Below, piece after piece: positions 7,350 through 12,672 of a DNA stretch of 12,672 bases. This DNA comes from DASTRU01 sp035761045 (lineage in GTDB: Bacteria > Pseudomonadota > Gammaproteobacteria > Burkholderiales > Burkholderiaceae_E): contig DASTRU010000052.1 in NCBI GenBank assembly GCA_035761045.1, positions 1-12,672 on the forward strand, in the 5' to 3' direction. How positions within the stretch are numbered: the stretch's first letter is position 1; every line of letters begins with the position of its first letter. The notes under the pieces are model-generated. The model had not been told where the DNA came from and made no database searches. It worked only from the letters and a program-made list of their open reading frames with translations. The position numbers and the translations under genes are program-made.

Positions 7350-8435
7350 ATGGGTATTACCGTCGAGCAAGCCACCGCCGCGCTTCAAACCGTGGTCGAT
7401 CCCAACACCGAACGCGACCTCGTGTCTTCGCGCTCGGCCAAGAACATTCAAGTCGAAGGCGACGACGTGAGCGTCGACGTCTTTCTTGGTTATCCCGCCA
7501 AAAGCCAAATTGGTTTGATCCGTCAAAACGTGATCGCCGCCTTGAAGGCCGCGGGCGCGGGCAATGTGAGCGCGAATGTTCAGCAAAAAATCGTCGCGCA
7601 TGCGGTTCAGCGCGGCGTGAAAGTAATGCCCAACGTCAAGAACATCTTGGCCGTCGCGTCGGGCAAGGGCGGCGTGGGCAAAAGCACGACGGCGGCCAAC
7701 TTGGCGCTCGCGCTCGCCGCCGAAGGCGCTAGCGTGGGCGTGCTCGATGCCGATATTTACGGGCCCAGCCAGCCAATGATGTTTGGCATCGTCGGGCACC
7801 CGGAATCCATCGACGGCAAGACGATGGAGCCGATGGAAAACTACGGCGTGCAAGTCAACTCGATTGGGTTTTTGATCGACGACGATCAGCCGATGGTTTG
7901 GCGCGGTCCCATCGTCGTGCAGGCGCTGACGCAATTACTTGAGCAAACCAATTGGCGCGATTTGGACTACTTGGTGATCGACATGCCGCCAGGCACGGGC
8001 GACATTCAACTCACGTTGTCGCAAAAGGTGCCGGTCACGGGCGCCGTCATCGTTACCACGCCGCAAGACATCGCGCTGATCGACGCCAAACGCGGCTTGA
8101 AAATGTTCGAGAAGGTCGGCATTCCCACGGTTGGCATCGTCGAAAACATGGCCGTGCATGTGTGCTCCAACTGCGGCCATGCCGAACATATCTTTGGCGA
8201 AGGCGGCGGCAAGCGCATGGCCGAGGAATACGGCGTCGAGCATTTGGGGTCGTTGCCGCTCTCGATGCACATTCGCGAGGAGGCGGATTCCGGCCGACCG
8301 ACCGTCATCGCCCAACCCGACTCACCCGCCGCGATGCTGTACAAAACCATCGCCCGCCGGGTCGCGGTGCGAATTGCCGACAAGGCCAAGGACATGTCGG
8401 CCAAGATGCCGACGATCGTGGTGTCGCAGACGTAA
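7350..8435 (+). CDS. mrp: Mrp/ApbC family iron-sulfur cluster carrier ATPase
   Basis: Mrp/ApbC (NBP35-type P-loop ATPase) carries Fe-S clusters to target apoproteins in the cytoplasm. The 361-aa product has an N-terminal MIP18/DUF59 domain (about residues 1-85) and then the ATPase domain. That domain shows the deviant Walker A GKGGVGKS at 105-112, DADIYGPSQP at 133-142, switch DMPPGTGD at 211-218, and the paired cysteines of CSNCG at 272-276, which form the shared cluster site at the dimer interface. Length and motif order are normal for betaproteobacteria. The start at 7350 gives the usual MGITVEQ N-terminus. The ribosome site is weak. It is followed after 95 bases by the putative secretion chaperone gene. 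Confidence 0.96.
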   Translation: MGITVEQATAALQTVVDPNTERDLVSSRSAKNIQVEGDDVSVDVFLGYPAKSQIGLIRQNVIAALKAAGAGNVSANVQQKIVAHAVQRGVKVMPNVKNILAVASGKGGVGKSTTAANLALALAAEGASVGVLDADIYGPSQPMMFGIVGHPESIDGKTMEPMENYGVQVNSIGFLIDDDQPMVWRGPIVVQALTQLLEQTNWRDLDYLVIDMPPGTGDIQLTLSQKVPVTGAVIVTTPQDIALIDAKRGLKMFEKVGIPTVGIVENMAVHVCSNCGHAEHIFGEGGGKRMAEEYGVEHLGSLPLSMHIREEADSGRPTVIAQPDSPAAMLYKTIARRVAVRIADKAKDMSAKMPTIVVSQT

Positions 8436-8453
8436 TCCATCTTTCGCAATGCG

Positions 8454-8480
8454 CAATCACCGCTGATTGGCGGGATTGTT
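8454..8480 (+). terminator. Possible hairpin terminator after mrp
   Basis: CAATC-A-CCGC at 8454-8463 pairs with GCGGGATTG at 8470-8478. This gives 9 base pairs with one bulged A and a 6-base loop. Only two T follow, so an intrinsic terminator is doubtful. It may instead attenuate read-through into the next gene. Confidence 0.35.
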
Positions 8481-8530
8481 GATGAAGTTGTCTTGGAACC
8501 CGGCGCGCTACCAGGTTACTCAGCAAGACA

Positions 8531-9571
8531 ATGGTTCAGCCACTTCCGCTCATCCCCCCAACCCAAGACGCCTCGGCGCCGTTGGACTTCGAACATCTGT
8601 TCGTCAAGGCATGCGAAAGCCTCGACGGCAGCCGCTTTGATGCGGATTCCGGCTTGGTCGAGCACCGCAATGTACGCATGCTTGTGTTTCCCGACCAAGT
8701 GTGGGCGGGCGCTCTTATAGTCTTGGCCGACATCGGTGAAATCGGTGTTGATCGTGAAGCAGAGGTTTATCGGTATCTCGCCCAGCTCAATCTAACCCGT
8801 GGTGGCGTGGAATCGGGCGTATTCGGCCTCGACACTCAAGCGAGACGGGTTACGCGCCACGTCTACCTCGTTCCCGAAAAATCCGATCAGCTGCCGCGCG
8901 TCTTGCGCTCCGTCGTCGAACAGGTGTTGGAGCTTCGCAAGGAACTGAACATCGAGGTGGCGAAGTCTTTAGCTCCGATCGCGTCTAGCGTGCCGCGACG
9001 GTTGGCGAAAAACGGTGCTCCTCTTGGTGGGATGCTGCAAGCGGAATCGGTCGCGCACACGCATTTTTCGTCGGGTCAATCGTTTGCCGACAGGAGCGCG
9101 CTTAAGTGGTCCGCGGCAAGGGTTGCACCGCGAATTTCGAGCTCAACCGCGCCGACCGCGAAATGGAGCGATACGGCGCTCGCACTAGCTCGCATCTACC
9201 AAGTTCCCGTGCCAGCGCACGATGCCGAAAGCGTGTCGATCGAGCATCACAAGAATGCGGTGTTGGTGCGCGGAATCAACGGCCGCGACACCTGTGACGT
9301 ATGGTCATGTGTCGGGCAATTACCTTCGGATCCCCACCGGCGGATCCAGGTTCTTGCCTCGCTACTTGAGGCGATGGCGATCTTGGGCAGCGCGCATAAT
9401 TGCGTAATTGGCGTCGACGAGAACTCGGACTTTGTGTTGGCGCGCGCGCGAGTCCCGTTGATCGAAGATCCAGATCTCGTTGCGTTGCGCTACGCCATTG
9501 ATCGCATGGCGCATCAAGCCGAGGCCTGGAGCTATTTGTTTGAGGAGCACGTGCAAGCCGTCCGCACGTAA
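8531..9571 (+). CDS. Putative tandem CesT-like type III secretion chaperone
   Basis: I read this 346-aa protein as two copies of the CesT/SycE class I chaperone fold joined by a Ser/Ala-rich linker (about 141-212). The N-terminal copy (18-140) has helix FEHLFVKACESLDG, strands around 47-70, helix EAEVYRYLAQLNL, a beta hairpin 94-115 and a long final helix 118-139. The C-terminal copy (213-341) has strands 235-265, helix 267-285, the hairpin ending DFVLARARVPL at 300-310 and a final helix with the CesT-like AHQAEAWSYLFEE at 327-339. Class I chaperones are small acidic homodimers of 120-170 aa that bind the N-terminal part of one effector, so this could be a covalent dimer. No signal peptide or membrane span is present. 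The ATG at 8531 is the first start after an in-frame stop at 8483. The next gene, 39 bases downstream, is the likely cargo. The fold call is inference, with no name-level match. Confidence 0.7.
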   Translation: MVQPLPLIPPTQDASAPLDFEHLFVKACESLDGSRFDADSGLVEHRNVRMLVFPDQVWAGALIVLADIGEIGVDREAEVYRYLAQLNLTRGGVESGVFGLDTQARRVTRHVYLVPEKSDQLPRVLRSVVEQVLELRKELNIEVAKSLAPIASSVPRRLAKNGAPLGGMLQAESVAHTHFSSGQSFADRSALKWSAARVAPRISSSTAPTAKWSDTALALARIYQVPVPAHDAESVSIEHHKNAVLVRGINGRDTCDVWSCVGQLPSDPHRRIQVLASLLEAMAILGSAHNCVIGVDENSDFVLARARVPLIEDPDLVALRYAIDRMAHQAEAWSYLFEEHVQAVRT

Positions 9572-9596
9572 CCCATGGCGCGAGTCATTCATTACC

Positions 9597-9603
9597 GGTG
9601 AGA
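9597..9603 (+). promoter_or_regulatory. Ribosome binding site of the putative effector gene
   Basis: GGTGAGA lies 7 bases before the ATG at 9611. It is a clear Shine-Dalgarno match inside the short gap after the chaperone gene and supports both the start and translation from a shared transcript. Confidence 0.6.
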
Positions 9604-9610
9604 CATTCAT

Positions 9611-10630
9611 ATGGGTTTTAACAACATACAAAACAATTCTTCAATCGGCCGTTCTCCGATGGGTGGAATCGCCATTGGAATTCCGGTAGATCACGTTCAT
9701 CCCAGTGGAGTGCCGCTATACGCCGACCCCAGAGGGGTAATGCACCGGGCCGCGGATACGGCGGCCACGGCGGCCGCGCACCCACATCCCGGCTTCAGCC
9801 CGGTGACCAACGACACGCCCGCGAAGACGACGGGCCAAGCGGCTGATAACGCGCGCGGGGCGTCGACGCCCAATGTTGCCCAAGGAGCAGCACAACCGCA
9901 GTCGGGCCAACCATGGGATGGACTGATGCGGGCTTACGAAGATTCGATCAACCACGTAGGCCGAGTAGCCACCAATTTATTGGGGAATGGTTTTTTTCCA
10001 GGGTCGAATTTCAATCAAGCACAAGGTTATGGACAGCCTTCTCAGGCTCATACGCCCGCGCCGCCACAGGTTCCGAGTTTTTGGTCGGGTTTAGGAAGCT
10101 TTTCAGCTTTGGCCGGTTCAGCGGTCTTATTCGGTGGTGCCAGTGCATTAGCGACCGGCCTGATGTTCGGGGGAGGAATGATGGGGGGACTTGGGCTGGC
10201 CGCAGTTGCCTTTAGTCCAATCATGGCCGGCGTTGGGGTTTTCGCCGGTATGAGTCTTTTACAGAACTTGATGCTGGGACGGACCTTCAACACATATCAC
10301 CAACCTCAAGACGGGCAAGGACGCAACACACCTAACGCATCAGGCGATAACTTCTTCACGAACGGCATTCAAAACGTCAAAAACTTTTTTGGTCGGATGT
10401 GGGATGGTTTGGCGGGTGACAACAACGGCAGCCTCCCTCATCCTCAACATCACAACCGCCAACCAAGCGTCGCGCGTGCGCATTCAAATCCGCCTGAATC
10501 GCCCACCTCGAGGGCCTCATCGGTCACATCAAGAACGTCGTCCGCTTCGATTACTTCATCAGCAACGTCAAATTCATCGTCTGGCGCAACCAGAACGTTT
10601 TCTGAGCCCCAACAAGATCTCTTGAATTAG
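9611..10630 (+). CDS. Putative type III secreted membrane-inserting effector or translocator-like protein
   Basis: I recognise no family in this 339-aa protein. Residues 1-150 are low-complexity (Asn, Ser, Ala, Gly, Pro, Gln), with an N-terminus rich in Asn, Ser and Ile as in many type III substrates. There is no Sec signal peptide. From Arg118 to Arg224 there is no Asp, Glu, Lys or Arg at all. Inside this stretch are two hydrophobic Gly/Ala-rich lobes (about 160-187 and 190-222) split by GGGMMGG, which could form a membrane hairpin. An aromatic amphipathic segment (NVKNFFGRMWDGL) lies at 255-267. The tail is Ser/Thr-rich, with 16 of the 22 residues at 303-324. The layout resembles chlamydial Inc proteins, Tir-like effectors or translocators. 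It sits 39 bases behind the CesT-like chaperone with its own good ribosome site. It could instead be an unrelated cell-surface protein. Confidence 0.65.
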   Translation: MGFNNIQNNSSIGRSPMGGIAIGIPVDHVHPSGVPLYADPRGVMHRAADTAATAAAHPHPGFSPVTNDTPAKTTGQAADNARGASTPNVAQGAAQPQSGQPWDGLMRAYEDSINHVGRVATNLLGNGFFPGSNFNQAQGYGQPSQAHTPAPPQVPSFWSGLGSFSALAGSAVLFGGASALATGLMFGGGMMGGLGLAAVAFSPIMAGVGVFAGMSLLQNLMLGRTFNTYHQPQDGQGRNTPNASGDNFFTNGIQNVKNFFGRMWDGLAGDNNGSLPHPQHHNRQPSVARAHSNPPESPTSRASSVTSRTSSASITSSATSNSSSGATRTFSEPQQDLLN

Positions 10631-10650
10631 CAGATAACCGCGTCCCTCAA

Positions 10651-10678
10651 GGCGCGCCGGTAGAAGCAACGGCGCGCC
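10651..10678 (+). terminator. GC-rich hairpin after the effector gene
   Basis: GGCGCGCCG at 10651-10659 and CGGCGCGCC at 10670-10678 form a perfect 9-base stem with a 10-base loop, 21 bases after the stop of the preceding gene. No T-run follows, so it is at best a weak intrinsic terminator. It may block read-through into the CorC-family gene or stabilise the 3' end of the message. Confidence 0.5.
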
Positions 10679-10718
10679 CTCTGCTATCGTCCCTGGCAAT
10701 TTCCCGCGAATTCTTCTT

Positions 10719-12029
10719 ATGGAAGTTGCCTTACTTCTCTTTCTGATACTGCTCAACGGCGCTTTTGCCATGAGCGAGATGGCGGTTTCAACCGCGCGCA
10801 CCGCGCGTTTGCAACCGTTGGCCGACGAAGGCGACAAGCGCGCGAGTCTCGCGCTTGAGTTGCACGAGCACCCCACTCGCTTTTTATCCACCGTTCAAAT
10901 CGGCATTACGTCGATTGGCGTGCTTTCGGGCATCGTCGGCGAGAGCGCGTTGGCCGCGCCGTTTGGTCGCTGGCTTTCCGAAGCGTTTCCGGTCGCGGCG
11001 CCGTATGCGTACAGCATCGCGCTCGTGCTCGTCGTCGTGGTGGTGACGTTTTTATCCATCGTGCTGGGCGAGCTTGTTCCGAAGCGCATCGCGCAGACGT
11101 TTCCCGAAGTGATCGCGCGGATCGTGGCGCCGCCGATGCATGCGCTTTCGCTCGTCACCACGCCGTTCGTGAAAGTGTTGTCGGTGACGACCGACGCGCT
11201 TTTGCGGCTGCTTGGCGTGCGCGATCGGCAAACACCGCAGGTTTCGGAAGAAGAAATTCAGGTGTTGATGGAACAAGGCGCCGACGCGGGAATCTTCATG
11301 CAAGCCGAACAACAAATGGTTCGTAATGTGTTTCGGCTGGACGAACGCAAAATCAATTCGCTGATGGTTCCGCGCAGCGACGTGATCTACCTCGATGTCG
11401 ACGATCCGATTGAAATCAACCGCAAGAAGATCGCGATGGCGGGTGTGTCGCGGTTTCCGGTGTGTCGTGACGGGTTCGCCAACGTGCTTGGCTTCGCCCG
11501 CGCGCGCGACCTGTTGGGTCAGGTACTGCTCGGTCAAACGCTTGACATCACTCAAGGCCTACAGCCGCCGCTTTACGTGCCCGAGACCTTGACGGGTACC
11601 GAGCTCGTCGAAAACTTTCGTAAATCGCATACGCCCGCCGCGCTGGTGGTGGACGAATACGGCGAGGTGCAAGGCCTCGTGACGCTCAAGGACGTGCTGG
11701 AAGCCATCGTGGGCGAGTTTCCGACGCCCTTGCCCGAAGAGTCGTCCGCCCATCGACGCGAGGACGGCAGTTGGTTGCTCGACGGCGTGATCGCGCTGCC
11801 CGAATTGCAGGATTGCCTAAACATCGACGATCTGCCCGAAGGCGATTCCGACAGCTATCACACCCTGTCGGGCATGGTGATGTTGTTGCTCGGACGCATT
11901 CCCCACGTGGGCGACAAGGTGGTTTGGGGCGGCTGGGAATTCGAGGTGATCGACATGGATGGCAAGCGGCTCGACAAGGTGCTCGCCATGCGCTTGCCCG
12001 AGCCCGCCGATCCGATCGAAGGCGGTTGA
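10719..12029 (+). CDS. CNNM/CorC-family membrane protein (DUF21, CBS pair, CorC_HlyC domain)
   Basis: This is an inner-membrane protein of the family annotated as hemolysin-like or CorC/YtfL, whose members are linked to divalent cation (Mg, Co) or polyamine efflux. The 436 residues hold a DUF21 membrane domain (about 1-190) with hydrophobic spans near 1-20, 56-75 and 98-120 and the conserved GELVPKRIA at 117-125. A CBS pair (about 205-270 and 280-335, with the block DEYGEVQGLVTLKDVLEAIVG at 312-332) follows. Last is a CorC_HlyC domain (about 350-428: GSWLLDG, then YHTLSGMVM and FEVIDMDGKRLDKVL). By eye it resembles E. coli YtfL/PaeA (447 aa) most. The substrate cannot be read from sequence. 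The ribosome site before the ATG at 10719 is poor. No signal suggests coupling to the neighbouring secretion pair. Confidence 0.92.
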   Translation: MEVALLLFLILLNGAFAMSEMAVSTARTARLQPLADEGDKRASLALELHEHPTRFLSTVQIGITSIGVLSGIVGESALAAPFGRWLSEAFPVAAPYAYSIALVLVVVVVTFLSIVLGELVPKRIAQTFPEVIARIVAPPMHALSLVTTPFVKVLSVTTDALLRLLGVRDRQTPQVSEEEIQVLMEQGADAGIFMQAEQQMVRNVFRLDERKINSLMVPRSDVIYLDVDDPIEINRKKIAMAGVSRFPVCRDGFANVLGFARARDLLGQVLLGQTLDITQGLQPPLYVPETLTGTELVENFRKSHTPAALVVDEYGEVQGLVTLKDVLEAIVGEFPTPLPEESSAHRREDGSWLLDGVIALPELQDCLNIDDLPEGDSDSYHTLSGMVMLLLGRIPHVGDKVVWGGWEFEVIDMDGKRLDKVLAMRLPEPADPIEGG

Positions 12030-12066
12030 TCGCGCGCGAGGCATGAGTCCGAGGGACGGCGCTCGG

Positions 12067-12072
12067 TAGAAT
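12067..12072 (+). promoter_or_regulatory. Possible -10 element of metG
   Basis: TAGAAT lies 25 bases before the metG start, in a 68-base gap after the CorC-family gene. The hexamer 17 bases upstream (TGAGTC) is a poor -35, so this is tentative. Confidence 0.3.
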
Positions 12073-12085
12073 CGCGCGTCTTCCT

Positions 12086-12089
12086 AAGG
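12086..12089 (+). promoter_or_regulatory. Ribosome binding site of metG
   Basis: AAGG lies 8 bases before the ATG at 12098, a reasonable Shine-Dalgarno match that supports the start. Confidence 0.45.
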
Positions 12090-12097
12090 TCGTTCCC

Positions 12098-12672
12098 ATG
12101 CCGCGCAAGCTTTTCGTTACCACCGCTCTTCCCTACGCCAACGCACCGTTGCACATCGGCCATATGGTCGAGTACATCCAGGCCGATATCTGGGTGCGCT
12201 TTCAACGCATGCGGGGCCACGAGGTGCACTTCGTGGCGGCCGACGACGCGCATGGCGCGCCGATCATGATCGCGGCGGAAAAAGCGGGCAAAACACCGCA
12301 AGAGTTCGTCGCTGGCATCGCCGCCGGACGGCCGCAGTACCTCAACGGTTTTCATATCGGCTTCGATCATTGGCATTCGACCGATTCACCCGAGAACGTC
12401 GAGTTGTCGCGCTCGATATACAACGCGCTCAAACAAGACGGCTTGATCAAGCAACGCACGATCGAACAGTTCTACGATCCAGTGAAGGGCATGTTCCTGC
12501 CCGATCGCTACATCAAGGGCGAATGCCCGGTGTGCGCGGCGAAAGACCAATACGGCGACTCGTGCGAGGTGTGCAGCAGCGTGTATTCGCCGACGCAACT
12601 TAAAAATCCGTACTCGACATTGACGGGCGCCAAACCCGAATTACGGTCGAGCGAACATTATTTCTTCGGCTT
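12098..12672 (+). CDS. metG: Methionyl-tRNA synthetase, 3' end outside the window
   Basis: MetG charges tRNA-Met with methionine in the cytoplasm. The window holds the first 191 codons and runs off the right edge without a stop. The start MPRKLFVTTALPYANAPLHIGH carries the class I HIGH signature at residues 19-22. This is followed by ADDAHGAPIM in the Rossmann fold. The connective-peptide zinc knuckle is visible as four cysteines in GECPVCAAKDQYGD and SCEVC, and then SSEHYFF. All of these match the MetG1 type of beta- and gammaproteobacteria. The KMSKS loop and the anticodon-binding part would lie beyond the window. The sequence is intact as far as it goes. Confidence 0.97.
   Translation, partial: MPRKLFVTTALPYANAPLHIGHMVEYIQADIWVRFQRMRGHEVHFVAADDAHGAPIMIAAEKAGKTPQEFVAGIAAGRPQYLNGFHIGFDHWHSTDSPENVELSRSIYNALKQDGLIKQRTIEQFYDPVKGMFLPDRYIKGECPVCAAKDQYGDSCEVCSSVYSPTQLKNPYSTLTGAKPELRSSEHYFFG

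Noticed and set aside
7161..7934. 257-codon open frame on the minus strand across the serA/mrp gap and opposite mrp
   Set aside because: It covers the 5' half of mrp antisense, is His/Arg/Ala-rich, and resembles no family. It is explained by GC-rich codon bias.
8443..8467. Possible PIP or hrpII box (TTCGC, 15-16 bases, TTCG) before the chaperone gene
   Set aside because: TTCGC occurs at 8443-8447, but neither a 15- nor a 16-base spacer leads to a second TTCG.
7952..8482. 176-codon open frame in another phase inside mrp
   Set aside because: It is Arg/His-rich shadow translation of mrp, which has full-length homology in its own frame.
11858..12376. 172-codon minus-strand open frame over the CorC-family/metG junction
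   Set aside because: It is antisense to two well-supported genes and has no recognisable features.

Overview
The window looks like a moderately GC-rich betaproteobacterial chromosome, most likely Burkholderiales. The basis is the Dcd, Mrp, E. coli-type SerA and MetG sequences, which I recognise from memory of the families. It also carries genes typical of a host-associated or intracellular lifestyle: a long ankyrin-repeat protein, and a gene pair that reads as a type III secretion chaperone plus its membrane-inserting substrate. No rRNA, tRNA, IS element, CRISPR array or integrase is visible, and no gene-free stretch exceeds 180 bases.

Layout. (1) 1-1834, plus strand: an ankyrin-repeat protein with about 16 repeats, whose reading frame is open through the left window edge. 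(2) 7173 down to 1853, minus strand: six tightly packed genes, serA, a tungstate-type binding protein (tupA-like), modA, modB, modC and dcd, with gaps of 47, 3, 6, -4 (overlap) and 13 bases. This could be one transcript, with an oxyanion (molybdate/tungstate) ABC uptake module between serine biosynthesis and pyrimidine nucleotide metabolism. (3) 7174-7349: a 176-base divergent promoter region. (4) 7350-8435, plus strand: mrp/apbC, an Fe-S carrier ATPase. (5) 8531-10630, plus strand: a 346-aa protein that I read as two CesT-like type III chaperone domains fused in tandem, followed 39 bases later by a 339-aa protein with a disordered N-terminus, a long charge-free two-lobed hydrophobic core and a Ser/Thr-rich tail. 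(6) 10719-12029: a DUF21/CBS/CorC-family membrane protein. (7) 12098 to the right edge: the 5' part of metG.

The housekeeping genes (dcd, mrp, metG, serA) form a conserved-looking backbone. The ankyrin gene and the chaperone/substrate pair appear to be accessory insertions: their wording is more AT-rich by eye, and homologues should be confined to host-associated relatives. The most interesting part is 8531-10630, a probable undescribed secretion chaperone-effector pair in which the chaperone dimer appears to be made covalent and the cargo resembles chlamydial Inc or translocator-type membrane proteins. That reading comes from fold-level pattern recognition and was not tested by a search.
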